Source: Bacillota bacterium (lineage in GTDB: Bacteria > Bacillota > DTU065). Taken from it: DNA of 55,550 nucleotides. How positions within the stretch are numbered: the stretch's first letter is position 1; each line of letters opens with the position of its first letter. Below the pieces are notes generated by a model. It was not told the DNA's origin and made no database searches. It was given only the letters and a program-made list of their open reading frames with translations. A program made the position numbers and the translations under genes. The DNA lies in assembly GCA_018435125.1 (NCBI GenBank), contig JAHDNZ010000037.1, forward strand, positions 1-55,550, given 5' to 3'. Positions 16,685 to 25,229 of this stretch are shown in pieces.

Positions 16685-17433
16685 CAATGTCATTAAGTTA
16701 AGAACCGAAAAAATTAGAACTCAAAAGACAGAGTATGAGAAATCGTACTCTGTCATCTTTTGATGTTTTTGAAAAATAGGACTTGACAAATAGGGCGAAA
16801 TCTGTGGCGCAGCCCCTTAAATGAAGGCATTTTAAGGAGGTTGTGTCATGGTAAATTATTCACTATTTGTTAAGGAAAAGTTGAAATCTATTATCGCCAA
16901 TATGGCATCCCGAAAGGATGAATTCGTTAAAGACCCAGGCAAGGATTTTACACGTCGTCGAAAACTCTCGTTCGAAGAGACGATTAACTTTATGCTTTCC
17001 ATGGGGGTGGTAGCCTTAATTACGAGCTAATGGAGCATTTCAGTTATGATCCAAAAGTAGCTACTTCTTCTGTATTTATTCAGCAAAGAGACAAACTGCA
17101 TATTCGATTGGTAGACACTTCTTCAAAACCCTTGTTAATGCACATCCACCCGATATTGAAGCTCTTATACAAAAGTATATTTTACCGATAAGACAGGGTC
17201 GCACACACCCTGGAAAAATTAGATTCGGAACTTTTGGAAGCTTCAACTATAGAATAGCTTAGAATCCGAGATAAAACAAAAGTTTTTTTGACAGATAATT
17301 TATCTGTCTATTTGTCATGCCCCAAAATAGTAACTTCCAAGCTTCTAAAGAAAAAAAAGAGTCGTCAAAGACGTATTTATATTACGTTGACAACTCTTTA
17401 TAAATATCTCGTTACACTAACTTAATGACATTG
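16685..17433 (+). mobile_element. Internally deleted IS4/IS231-type element (749 bp)
   Basis: The ends are perfect 16-bp inverted repeats: CAATGTCATTAAGTTA at 16685-16700 and its complement at 17418-17433. GCTTTTTGGG flanks both sides. Inside are hairpins next to each end: CAAAAG/GACAGAGTA with complement at about 16722-16763, and AAAGAGT...ACTCTTT at about 17358-17402. A transposase gene that has lost its centre lies between them. Subterminal hairpins of this kind keep outside transcripts from entering the element. A full element of this group is roughly 1.4-1.7 kb. The copy cannot make its own transposase but keeps intact ends, so it might move if a complete relative provides the enzyme. 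Confidence 0.88.
16848..17262 (+). pseudogene. IS4-family transposase, frameshifted and with the middle deleted
   Basis: ATG 16848 follows AAGGAGGTTGTGTC. The first 54 codons read as an IS4-type N-terminus (LSFEETINFMLSMG). One G is missing in the run at about 17002-17006, which shifts the frame and stops it at 17030. In the shifted frame the normal sequence continues (GGSLNYELMEHFSYD, VFIQQRDKL) to about 17105. The catalytic DDE centre is then missing. The C-terminal end reappears near 17140 in the third frame (EALIQKYILPIRQGR... FGSFNYRIA) and stops at TAG 17260-17262. The protein is certainly inactive. Confidence 0.88.
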
Positions 17434-17443
17434 GCTTTTTGGG
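17434..17443. repeat. Right target-site duplication
   Basis: GCTTTTTGGG, identical to 16675-16684. It completes the evidence for transposition of the element into the terminator. Confidence 0.9.
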
Positions 17444-17452
17444 GCCTTATTT

Positions 17453-18097
17453 TTAACGGCAATATTTGAAGATAAAGATAAAGTGACTTAAACTACCAAG
17501 AATCACAAAAATATGGAAGATCTCGTGAAAACCTAGCCAGTCCTTTATAAAGTTGGGTTTTTTACGAGCATATACTAAAGCACCTAGACTATAAAGTATA
17601 CCACCTGAGATTAACCACCGAATAGCTTCTAATGAGGAAGCCTCCAAAAGTGGAGAAAAGGCGAAAATAACCAGCCATCCCATGACAATATAAATTAAAG
17701 TATAGACAAAACGAGGTACCTTAATAAGTAAAGTTTGCAAAAAAATACCCAGAATTGCCAAAGCCCAGATCAAAGCAAGCAACACATAACCGGTTTTGCC
17801 TTTTAAAAGGGTGAGACAAATTGGGGTGTAAGTACCGGCTATTAGAACATAGATCATGCTGTGATCGAGTCTTCTGAGCCTTGCAATTTTTTCCTTCGGA
17901 CCATTACTAATATGGTAAATAGCACTGGTAGTATATAGAAGAATAAGACTAATGCCAAAGACACTAAAGGATATTATTTGCCAAATATTACCTTCAGGAA
18001 TTACCTTAACAAGCATTACAACAAAACCTACAATAGCTAATATTGCACCGATTAAATGACTTAAACCACTGCCGGGATCTCTAAAATTACTAACCAT
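17453..18097 (-). CDS. Hemolysin III family (PAQR-like) membrane protein
   Basis: 214 residues with seven hydrophobic segments. It carries the family's metal-site motifs: GAILAIVG after the first histidine (GLSHLIGA), SAIYHIS, DHSMIYVLIAGTYTP, and HEIFHIFVILGSLSHF near the C-terminus. This matches the COG1272/YqfA-YplQ group. The biochemical role in bacteria is unsettled and proposals involve membrane lipids. The start at 18097 has GAGGGGGG 4-6 bases upstream. An in-frame ATG eight codons earlier (18121) has no such site. A strong promoter with palindromic operator-like sequences lies about 180 bases upstream. Confidence 0.88.
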   Translation of the reverse strand: MVSNFRDPGSGLSHLIGAILAIVGFVVMLVKVIPEGNIWQIISFSVFGISLILLYTTSAIYHISNGPKEKIARLRRLDHSMIYVLIAGTYTPICLTLLKGKTGYVLLALIWALAILGIFLQTLLIKVPRFVYTLIYIVMGWLVIFAFSPLLEASSLEAIRWLISGGILYSLGALVYARKKPNFIKDWLGFHEIFHIFVILGSLSHFIFIFKYCR

Positions 18098-18253
18098 GGT
18101 ACCCCCCTCTTTTTTATACAAGTAAACAAGACAAACAACCTAAACTCTTAGGTAGTTGTCTGAAAAATGTAACGTATACGTAGATAAATCGTGCATCGTA
18201 ATTATGGACTTTCTAGAACATAGGCTTAAATAATGTATATTAAAATTAAAGCG

Positions 18254-18273
18254 TAACGAATACGTATGCGTTA
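18254..18273. promoter_or_regulatory. 20-bp palindrome, candidate operator
   Basis: TAACGAATACGTATGCGTTA is a palindrome apart from one base pair and starts about 5 bases after the predicted transcription start. Related sequences are at 18170-18184 (with the perfect ACGTATACGT at 18172-18181), 18294-18300 and 18355-18360, all sharing TATACG. Repeated copies around one promoter suggest a repressor of unknown identity. Confidence 0.55.
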
Positions 18274-18284
18274 ATCTTAATATA

Positions 18285-18312
18285 ATAATAACCTATACGT
18301 GACGCTTGTCAA
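18285..18312 (-). promoter_or_regulatory. Promoter of the hemolysin III family gene
   Basis: On the minus strand TTGACA (18307-18312) is followed after 16 bases by TATTAT (18285-18290), a near-consensus housekeeping promoter. The spacer contains CACGTATAGG, related to the palindromes next to it, which suggests repression by a protein bound over the promoter. Transcription would start near 18278. Confidence 0.6.
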
Positions 18313-18857
18313 CCCCACAAGCAAAATAATTTATTATTTCCCCTCATTTAAATGTATACGCAGGTTTTTTGGCTTTTTATTGTCAGATGATACAAAAGTA
18401 ATATTTAGGCTAATAAGTCAACTTTTAAAACTCTTGGAAACTCTATTTGAAAACTTGATTCTATCATTTTAGAGTTTTCATAGCTTAGAATCCAAAAGCG
18501 TAGCTAAGCTTCTGGATAACTGTTAAAATTTAATTTCGCCTAAAAAGAAGGAATATTTTTCTTAAAGGCATATATAAGATATAATTGAGTGAAAAATTAT
18601 TGCCGGTAAAACACTAAAACGAAAATATCAGCTAAATTAGTGTAGTTAACTGGGAAAAGTTGAGTAGTGATCATATTGGTTTAAAAACTGTTATACATAA
18701 AAAGGATGGGAATAGATTAAGCAGACTAAATTATGAAAAATATTTAAGCTAAGAAATTATCCTTAACGAAAAAATTTACTGGAAGCCTTTGCTTCTAGTT
18801 ACGTAATCTTTCTAGGGTAGTAGAAAGTTAATATTTCTTAAGGAGGGTTGCTTAAAT
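18313..18857. other. Gene-free region upstream of the hydrogenase operon
   Basis: 545 bases without a supported gene. A TATAAT at 18580-18585 is a possible -10 element for the hydrogenase operon, but its -35 partner is weak. An imperfect hairpin (ATCCA/TGGAT, AAGC/GCTT) lies at about 18490-18517, and ACTGGAAGC/GCTTCTAGT lies at about 18779-18800. The 13-base string AGCTTAGAATCCA at 18482 resembles bases near the end of the transposase remnant, possibly by chance. The strong AAGGAGG at 18840 belongs to the first gene of the operon. Confidence 0.4.
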
Positions 18858-19220
18858 ATGAAGTTTTTCGACAATTTTAAAAAGGTTAAGGAGTGTTCGT
18901 GTTCTTCTATTAGTACCGATTCTAAAGAAGAAAATGCTCAGATCTGTATTCTTATCCGTATGGGAACCTGCAGTATAGCAGCAGGAGCCCGAGAGACCCT
19001 TAGAGCCATTGAGGATGAGATCAAAACGCGCAATCTCAGTAATGTGGTAGTTTTACAAACAGGCTGTATTGGTATGTGTGAGTTAGAACCGATAATTGAA
19101 GTCTCTAGACAAGACGAGCCAAAAGTTATTTATGGCCATGTAACACCGGAAAGGGCACGTCAAATTATTGCCAGTCACGTAGTTAATGGCAAGGTCGTGG
19201 GTAATCTTGTCATCTCTTAG
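18858..19220 (+). CDS. [2Fe-2S] thioredoxin-like ferredoxin protein of the hydrogenase operon
   Basis: 120 residues. A cysteine-rich N-terminal tail (KECSCSS) is followed by a thioredoxin-like [2Fe-2S] domain with GTCSIAAGA near 45 and TGCIGMCELEP near 74-84. This is the same fold as the N-terminal part of HydB/NuoF-like proteins. AAGGAGG precedes ATG 18858. Small proteins like this often head bifurcating hydrogenase or NADH-dehydrogenase-like operons and are thought to carry electrons, but no specific role is proven. It is followed by hydC, hydB and hydA in the same direction. Confidence 0.8.
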   Translation: MKFFDNFKKVKECSCSSISTDSKEENAQICILIRMGTCSIAAGARETLRAIEDEIKTRNLSNVVVLQTGCIGMCELEPIIEVSRQDEPKVIYGHVTPERARQIIASHVVNGKVVGNLVIS

Positions 19221-19330
19221 CAGTAGATGAACATTTACCTAACGGCCAGTTATTTTGGGAGAGATTGTTAAAAAAATCACATAAGCATACCTAGTAAAAT
19301 AAACTCTAGGTAGGAAAGGAGATTAACTAG

Positions 19331-19822
19331 ATGGCAGAAATACCTGATATGGCCTTGCAAGCTGAAGCTGATTATTTAATCCAGGTAGAGGAAATTGCAG
19401 CTAAATATCGTGGTAAGCCAGAAGATATTGTTCTAGCACTTCATGCAGTACAGGATTTAAAAAACTATCTTCCTCGTGAAGCATTAAGTGTAGTAGCACG
19501 TGTTCTAGAGGTATCCGAGAGTCGCGTGTATGGAGTAGCTAAATTCTATTCAATGTTCTCAACAACACCTAGGGGACGTCATATCATCAGAATCTGCGAG
19601 TCGACTCCTTGCCATGTTATGGGCAAAACGGAAATAATCGACTCGCTTTGTAATATCCTTGGCGTCGAGATAGGTGGTACGACAAAAGATGGACGTTTTA
19701 CGGTTGAAGTAAGTTCTTGCCTTGGTGTGTGCGGGGTTGCACCAGCCATGATGATCGATGATGAGGTCTATGGAAATTTAGTTCCAGAAGATCTCAACAA
19801 GATCTTTGAACGTTATAAATAG
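19331..19822 (+). CDS. hydC: NuoE/HydC-like [2Fe-2S] subunit of the NADH-linked hydrogenase
   Basis: 163 residues, the usual length of a NuoE-type subunit. The cluster cysteines are in CESTPCHVMG near 93-102 and SSCLGVCGVAPAMMI near 133-147. The N-terminal helical part (EIAAKYRGKPEDIVLALHAVQ) and FYSMFSTTPRG are also typical. It carries electrons between the flavin subunit and the hydrogenase. GGAAAGGAG lies before ATG 19331. It is the second gene of the four-gene operon, 20 bases before hydB. The name follows the HydABC bifurcating enzymes of Thermotoga and acetogens. Confidence 0.9.
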   Translation: MAEIPDMALQAEADYLIQVEEIAAKYRGKPEDIVLALHAVQDLKNYLPREALSVVARVLEVSESRVYGVAKFYSMFSTTPRGRHIIRICESTPCHVMGKTEIIDSLCNILGVEIGGTTKDGRFTVEVSSCLGVCGVAPAMMIDDEVYGNLVPEDLNKIFERYK

Positions 19823-19842
19823 GCCTCAAGGAGGGGATTACT

Positions 19843-21504
19843 ATGGGGTTTTATTATCGTTCACACGTTCTGGTATGTGGTGGCTCCCCTTGTGTGGCCC
19901 ATGGGTGCTACGCCATACTTAAAGAGATAGAACAGCTAGTTAAAAAAGCTGGGCTTGATCGCGAGATACGTGTTGTCGAAACAGGTTGTTTGGGTCCATG
20001 TGATGAGGGACCTATTGTTGTGGTTTATCCGGAAGGAATAGTATATAGCCAAGTTACCATAGAAAAAGTTCGTGAAATTGTAAGCGAACATCTAATTAAA
20101 GGCTTTCCTGTAAAAAGATTCCAATATACAGGAGAGATGCCCTCGGTCTCGGCTGATTACAGTAAACGTCCGGATTATTTTCATATTCAAAAACGTGTTG
20201 TGCTTGAAAATGTTGGTTTAATTAATCCCGATAGTATTGAAGAATATATCAAACACAATGGCTATGAAGCTGCCGATACAGTTTTTAATAGTTACTCTCC
20301 AGAAGATGTTATTGAAATTGTTAAAGACTCAGGTCTTAGGGGACGTGGAGGCGCAGCATTCCCAACCGGTAAAAAACTAGCCATGACAGCCAAAGCGCTA
20401 TCAGATCAAAAGTATATTATCTGTAATGCCGATGAAGGTGAACCGGGTACTTTTAAGGACAGACTGATTTTAGAAGGCGATCCGCATAAGATCATTGAGG
20501 GCATGATTATTTTAGGTTATGCAGTTGGTGCTACCCGTGGTTATGTTTATATCCGTGGTGAATACTATCTATCTATTGAACGGATGGAAAAGGCCATAAG
20601 CCAAGCACGTTCTTTAGGGCTTCTCGGCAAAAAACTGTTCGGAACGGATTTCGAATTTGATATTGAAGTTAAAAAAGGTGCCGGCTCCTATGTCTGTGGT
20701 GAAGAAACGGCACTTATTGCCTCAATGGAGGGCAAGCGGGGAGAGGCACGCCAAAAACCACCTTATCCTAGCATTTCGGGTTTATGGGGTAAACCTACCG
20801 TAGTGGTGAATGTCGAAACAATAGCCAATATACCAGCTATTATTAGATATGGTGCAGCTTGGTATAGAAGTATAGGAACGACTAGTTCACCGGGCACTAA
20901 AGTCTTTACCCTAACCGGCAATATTAACAACAAGGGTTTGATTGAAGTTCCTATGGGAATTACTTTAAGGGAAGTCATCTATGGGGTTGGTGGGGGAATT
21001 CCCAATGGTAGATTATTTAAACTGGCCCAAACAGGAGGAACAGCTGGTGGTTGTCTGACTGATGCTCATCTTGATCTACCAATGGATTATGAAAGCCTGC
21101 AATCGGTTGGTTCTGCTTTAGGATCAGGAGCACTTCTTATTATCGATGATAGTCACTGCATAGTAGATATTGCCTGTTCAATGTTGAACTTTTTTGCCCA
21201 TGAGTCCTGCGGACAGTGTACTCCCTGCCGCGAAGGCACTACCAGGGTACTACAGATTTTTAATAAACTACGTCAGTTTAAGGCCACTAAAGCCGATCTG
21301 GATTTAGCACTGGAATTGGCTCAAGTAATGCAAAGTTCATCATTATGTGCTCTAGGTCAATCGGTGGCGGTTCCTCTTTTTACCATAATGGAGCATTTTA
21401 GCGACGAAATTCAGATGCATTTGCATGGAGCTTGTCTAGTTGGGCAATGCCAAAACGGTGTTAATACCCAGGTAGCTAGCACCAGAAGTGACATTGTTAA
21501 TTGA
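19843..21504 (+). CDS. hydB: NuoF/HydB-like flavin and NADH-binding subunit of the hydrogenase
   Basis: 553 residues. An N-terminal [2Fe-2S] thioredoxin-like domain (CGGSPCVAHG near 12, TGCLGPCDEGP near 47) is followed by the NADH/FMN domain (GRGGAAFPTGKK near 168, NADEGEPGTFKDR, GAGSYVCGEETALI near 283). An SLBB region and a C-terminal [4Fe-4S] site (ESCGQCTPCREGT near 457) complete it. It should exchange electrons with NAD(H). It ends soon after GACLVGQC and lacks the extra two-cluster ferredoxin domain that many HydB proteins carry. Because that domain is discussed in electron-bifurcation models, the exact reaction here is less certain. AAGGAGGGGA precedes the ATG. Confidence 0.9.
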   Translation: MGFYYRSHVLVCGGSPCVAHGCYAILKEIEQLVKKAGLDREIRVVETGCLGPCDEGPIVVVYPEGIVYSQVTIEKVREIVSEHLIKGFPVKRFQYTGEMPSVSADYSKRPDYFHIQKRVVLENVGLINPDSIEEYIKHNGYEAADTVFNSYSPEDVIEIVKDSGLRGRGGAAFPTGKKLAMTAKALSDQKYIICNADEGEPGTFKDRLILEGDPHKIIEGMIILGYAVGATRGYVYIRGEYYLSIERMEKAISQARSLGLLGKKLFGTDFEFDIEVKKGAGSYVCGEETALIASMEGKRGEARQKPPYPSISGLWGKPTVVVNVETIANIPAIIRYGAAWYRSIGTTSSPGTKVFTLTGNINNKGLIEVPMGITLREVIYGVGGGIPNGRLFKLAQTGGTAGGCLTDAHLDLPMDYESLQSVGSALGSGALLIIDDSHCIVDIACSMLNFFAHESCGQCTPCREGTTRVLQIFNKLRQFKATKADLDLALELAQVMQSSSLCALGQSVAVPLFTIMEHFSDEIQMHLHGACLVGQCQNGVNTQVASTRSDIVN

Positions 21505-21518
21505 AAGGAGGTTGAAAA

Positions 21519-23243
21519 ATGTCGGATATTACTTTAACTATAGATGATCAACAAGTACAGGTTGCGCCTGGTACCACTATTCTTGAAGCAGCTCGCAGTG
21601 TTGGGATAAATATTCCTACCTTATGCTGGCACGAGGATTTAGGTTCTCCTGCTGTGTGTAGAGTCTGTGTGGTGGAGATTGTAGGTATGCGGACCCTGCA
21701 ACCGGCCTGCTCGTATCCGGTAGCTTCCAATATGGTGGTATCTACCAATTCGCCCCTTGTTAGGAAAGCACGTAAAATGGCTGTTGAGCTGCTTTTAGCC
21801 CATCACCCTGACGATTGTCTGGCGTGTGCTCGCAACCTTCAATGTGAACTGCAGCAACTAGCTTCCGATCTGGGGATAAGAAAAATCCGGTTTGAACGAA
21901 TTGTGCGTAACTTACCTTTAGACGAATCTTCACCTGCTATTGTACGCGATCCTAATAAGTGTATTAACTGCAGGCGTTGTATAGAGGTCTGCGAGAAGGT
22001 CCAAGGAGTAGAGGCACTTTCCATGATAAACCGCTCGTTTGATACGGTTGTTATGCCTGCTTTTGAATTGGGTCTTGCGGATGTGGTCTGTGCCTTATGT
22101 GGTCAATGTATTTTGGCTTGTCCTACCGGAGCTATTACCGAAAGAGATGATACCTCTTTGGTTTGGAAAGCTCTCTCTGATCCTACAAAACATGTTGTGG
22201 TTCAGACGGCTCCTGCCATCAGAGTCTCTCTCGGTGAGGAGCTAGGTCTAAAACCAGGTTCTATTGTTACCGGAAAGATGGTTGCGGCTTTAAGAAGAAT
22301 GGGTTTTGATAGGGTCTTTGATACCGATTTTACGGCTGATCTTACCATTATGGAAGAGGGCCACGAGCTGTTGCAAAGATTAATGGGTGGTAAAACACTT
22401 CCTCTAATTACCTCATGCAGCCCGGGATGGATAAAATATATCGAGCATTTTTATCCCGAACTTCTAGAACATGTCTCTTCATGCAAATCACCCCAACAGA
22501 TGTTTGGAGCTTTGGCCAAAACCTACTATGCTCAAAAAGCCAATCTGGATCCAGCCGATGTTTTTGTAGTCTCCGTTATGCCTTGTACGGCTAAAAAATT
22601 TGAAGCCCAAAGGCCTGAGATGCATTCCAGTGGATTTAGAGATGTGGATGTGGTGCTTACTACACGCGAATTAGGCCGTATGCTTAAAGAGACCGGCATC
22701 AACTTTGAGAGTCTGCCCGCAGAGGATTTCGATTCTCCGCTGGGCATATCTACAGGTGCCGGGGCAATATTCGGCGCTACAGGCGGTGTAATGGAGGCAG
22801 CCTTGCGTACCGTTTATGAAGTGGTCACGGGGAAGGAGCTAGCTTTAGAGGATCTTGAGTTTGATGAGGTTAGAGGGCTTGAAGGAGTTAAAGAGGCTAC
22901 GGTAAATTTAAGTGGAACTGAAGTTAAGGTGGCGGTTGCCCATGGCCTTAGCAATGCTAAAAAAATAATGGATCAGATTAAATCAGGCAAGGCACCTTGG
23001 CACTTTGTGGAGATAATGTGTTGCCCGGGTGGATGTGTGGGCGGTGGAGGACAGCCAATTGGTACGGTAATGACTACTCGTGCCGAAAGAGGCAGCGCCC
23101 TTTATACTGCTGATCGAGATATGAAGCTGCGTTTATCTCATGAAAACCCCGCTGTAATCGCCCTTTATGAGGAATTTCTCCAAAAACCTCTATCGGAACG
23201 TTCGCATGAGCTTTTGCATACTCACTACACCCCGAGAAAGTAA
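21519..23243 (+). CDS. hydA: [FeFe]-hydrogenase catalytic subunit
   Basis: 574 residues. In order: a [2Fe-2S] domain (CWHEDLGSPAVCRVC near 34), a His-ligated [4Fe-4S] site (HHPDDCLAC near 91), two [4Fe-4S] motifs (CINCRRCIEVC near 148, CALCGQCILACP near 192), and the H-cluster domain with TSCSPGW near 300, MPCTAKKFE near 356 and MCCPGGCVGGGGQP near 505. All H-cluster cysteines are present, so it should be active in hydrogen production or uptake, probably with NADH and ferredoxin through HydB and HydC. GAAAGGAGG precedes ATG 21519. Maturation genes (hydE, F, G) are not in this window. A bidirectional terminator follows. Confidence 0.95.
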   Translation: MSDITLTIDDQQVQVAPGTTILEAARSVGINIPTLCWHEDLGSPAVCRVCVVEIVGMRTLQPACSYPVASNMVVSTNSPLVRKARKMAVELLLAHHPDDCLACARNLQCELQQLASDLGIRKIRFERIVRNLPLDESSPAIVRDPNKCINCRRCIEVCEKVQGVEALSMINRSFDTVVMPAFELGLADVVCALCGQCILACPTGAITERDDTSLVWKALSDPTKHVVVQTAPAIRVSLGEELGLKPGSIVTGKMVAALRRMGFDRVFDTDFTADLTIMEEGHELLQRLMGGKTLPLITSCSPGWIKYIEHFYPELLEHVSSCKSPQQMFGALAKTYYAQKANLDPADVFVVSVMPCTAKKFEAQRPEMHSSGFRDVDVVLTTRELGRMLKETGINFESLPAEDFDSPLGISTGAGAIFGATGGVMEAALRTVYEVVTGKELALEDLEFDEVRGLEGVKEATVNLSGTEVKVAVAHGLSNAKKIMDQIKSGKAPWHFVEIMCCPGGCVGGGGQPIGTVMTTRAERGSALYTADRDMKLRLSHENPAVIALYEEFLQKPLSERSHELLHTHYTPRK

Positions 23244-23271
23244 AAAAGCACTAGCTTTAAGTAAATTAATA

Positions 23272-23309
23272 AAAAATGCAGGTTGCTTAAATGTAACCTG
23301 CATTTTTTA
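23272..23309. terminator. Bidirectional terminator after the hydrogenase operon
   Basis: TGCAGGTT (23277-23284) and AACCTGCA (23295-23302) with an A-run before and a T-run after. It can end hydA on + and the following minus-strand gene. Confidence 0.88.
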
Positions 23310-23323
23310 TTTTAGTTAGCTTG

Positions 23324-23974
23324 TTAATTACAGATAGGCTCTTCCCACCAGCCATAAGCAATTCTGCCGCTGCTTGCTACCTCCGGTGTTTCCGGATTGG
23401 ATAAGAAAATGAGAAACGAACCTCCCGGCGGGAAGATAAATTTGCCTTGTTCATCGTCTACTAAGGTGGATTCAGGTTGCCCTCGGCGTACAAAAGCCTT
23501 TATACCGCCCAGAGGCTCCCCAGAGACATTGACAGCATATTCCAATTTTACTTTGGGAATAGGTGGGGGATAGAAAGCGAGGTTAGAAGGGGTAACCAAA
23601 GGGGATTCCAAAGGTGTTCCCGGAGGGTTGGTATTAAACCAGATTTGAGCGCGAAACGTAGTTTGTGATACATCACTAACAGTCCAGACCGTTACATGTA
23701 AATTAACACCGGAATTAATCGGATTATATAATCTTGCCCAAGCATTTTTTCCCTGGCCAAAAGCCAAATTATCAGCATAACCGACATAATACTTGCCTTC
23801 CAGAGATTTGGCTAAGTTTATAGGTATTGAAACAATGTATTGGAGAGCCGGTTTATATATGGCAGGCTTGGGCTGACCAAATACCGGACAACACTGATAA
23901 GCTTTAGGATTAATTAAACTAAAAACAGGTTCGCTACCGCATTTTGAGCAACAGGAACTGGTATCTAGATCCAT
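23324..23974 (-). CDS. Uncharacterised protein, DUF6143-like
   Basis: 216 residues without membrane segments. A short cysteine-rich N-terminus (CCSKCG near 8-13, CC near 28) may bind metal. The rest is rich in beta-type sequence with NAWARLYNPINSGVNLHV near 85, a segment I associate with DUF6143 proteins of spore-forming Firmicutes. There is no signal peptide. The start ATG at 23974 has GGAGTG on the minus strand. It lies downstream of the EamA gene but is separated from it by that gene's terminator, so it is probably transcribed alone. Its function is unknown. Confidence 0.6.
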   Translation of the reverse strand: MDLDTSSCCSKCGSEPVFSLINPKAYQCCPVFGQPKPAIYKPALQYIVSIPINLAKSLEGKYYVGYADNLAFGQGKNAWARLYNPINSGVNLHVTVWTVSDVSQTTFRAQIWFNTNPPGTPLESPLVTPSNLAFYPPPIPKVKLEYAVNVSGEPLGGIKAFVRRGQPESTLVDDEQGKFIFPPGGSFLIFLSNPETPEVASSGRIAYGWWEEPICN

Positions 23975-24103
23975 AACATCACTCCATTTTATTCAACTCT
24001 GTTATTAGATTATTCTCTGTAAGCCAGAGGGTGTGGCCAGATTTAAATAGAGATAAAGGGCTTGGTTTTTGAGTAAGAGCAAAGAAAACTGTAAGCTTTT
24101 TGA

Positions 24104-24134
24104 TCAAAAAAACCGCTGCATTTAGGTGCAGCGA
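24104..24134 (-). terminator. Terminator of the EamA transporter gene
   Basis: On the minus strand CGCTGCA and TGCAGCG form a 7-bp stem around a 6-base loop, followed by seven Ts. It lies 30-60 bases past the EamA stop codon. Confidence 0.8.
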
Positions 24135-24167
24135 TTTAATTATGACTATAAAAAGTAGGGTAAGCTC

Positions 24168-25115
24168 TTAGGTATTTCTTTGGAAGTGGTTTACAGCAAA
24201 AATGCCAAAAGCAACTAAAGCTAAGGCTAGTATTACTGATAAACTTAAATGTTCATTAGGTAAAAAAGCGGCGGAAAGAATTGCTCCCGAAACCGGAATG
24301 ACAAACCTGATTAGGGTTACTTCACCGGCTTTATTGTATTTTAGTAGAGTATACCAAATGGAAAAAGCTGTGGCTGACAAGAAAGCTGAATAGATTAACA
24401 ATATCCAAAACAAGGGAGTAAAAGTTAGATGAGTTTCATATACTCCCTGGAGTGCTCCGGGGAGGCCGGAAATAAGAAGAAGCAAAGAACCAAACATTAG
24501 TTGATAGGCATTCACTAAAACCGGATGTAGATTGCCTGTCAACTGCTTAGCTTGGAAGGTCCCAAGAGCACTGGTTAATCCAGCTAAGACTAGAAAACCC
24601 TCTCCACGCCAAGAAAGATCCCAGTTAAAACCATGGGTATAAGGTTGCCAGTTGATTATTATTATTCCGGCAAAGCCAGTGATTAGGCCAAGAACTTTAC
24701 CCAAATTAAGACGATCATTTTTATACAAAAAATGTGCCATTAAAACTACAAAGAAGTTACCGATGGAATTTAACACAGCACCTTTTATACCAGCAGTGTA
24801 AGCTAAACCGTTATAAAAGAAAAAGTATTGCAAACCGGTTTGAGTCAGTCCTAAAAAAAACAAAGGACGAATCCAGTGCTTTTCTAGGGTTAGTGGTTGC
24901 TTGAAAACTAATTTTAAAAGTACAAACAAGAGAAGGGCAGCTAGGAAGAATCGCCCTCCGGCAAGTAATAAACGACTCGAAACATCATCTGGTCTAAGCT
25001 CTAGCTGGGCATAGGTTACCTTTAAAACAGGGAAGGCGCTTCCCCAAAGAATACAGGCAATAACGGCCATTAACACTACAAAATATTTTTTAGTCCAAAT
25101 AGTTTTTTGTACCAT
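24168..25115 (-). CDS. EamA/DMT family transporter
   Basis: 315 residues with ten hydrophobic segments in two repeats, the normal layout of drug/metabolite exporters of the EamA family. ILWGSAFPVLKV near the N-terminus and the GGRFFLAALLL segment fit. The ATG at 25115 has AGGAGC seven bases before it on the minus strand. A TTG six codons upstream is less likely. The AraC-type regulator gene lies upstream in the same direction, and a shared motif occurs before both genes, so it may control this transporter. The substrate is unknown (amino acids or other metabolites are common in the family). Confidence 0.88.
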   Translation of the reverse strand: MVQKTIWTKKYFVVLMAVIACILWGSAFPVLKVTYAQLELRPDDVSSRLLLAGGRFFLAALLLFVLLKLVFKQPLTLEKHWIRPLFFLGLTQTGLQYFFFYNGLAYTAGIKGAVLNSIGNFFVVLMAHFLYKNDRLNLGKVLGLITGFAGIIIINWQPYTHGFNWDLSWRGEGFLVLAGLTSALGTFQAKQLTGNLHPVLVNAYQLMFGSLLLLISGLPGALQGVYETHLTFTPLFWILLIYSAFLSATAFSIWYTLLKYNKAGEVTLIRFVIPVSGAILSAAFLPNEHLSLSVILALALVAFGIFAVNHFQRNT

Positions 25116-25229
25116 TTTTAAGCTCCTATTCAATCTCTAACCAGGAGGTTTTATTTTTAGTCTCTTCCCAGGAATTAGCATTATTAATCTTGACCACAGA
25201 AATATAATGGCTTTGTTAATAAATTGGTG

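Larger units (their letters stand above)
16650..17452. terminator. Terminator hairpin split by an insertion element
   Basis: The left arm AGGCCCCAAAAAGCTA is at 16650-16665. The start of the right arm, TAGCTTTTTGGG, is at 16673-16684. The rest, GCTTTTTGGGGCCTTATTTTT, restarts at 17434 after the element. Removing the element and one copy of the 10-bp duplication restores a perfect 16-bp stem followed by TATTTTT, placed between two convergent genes. Confidence 0.85.
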
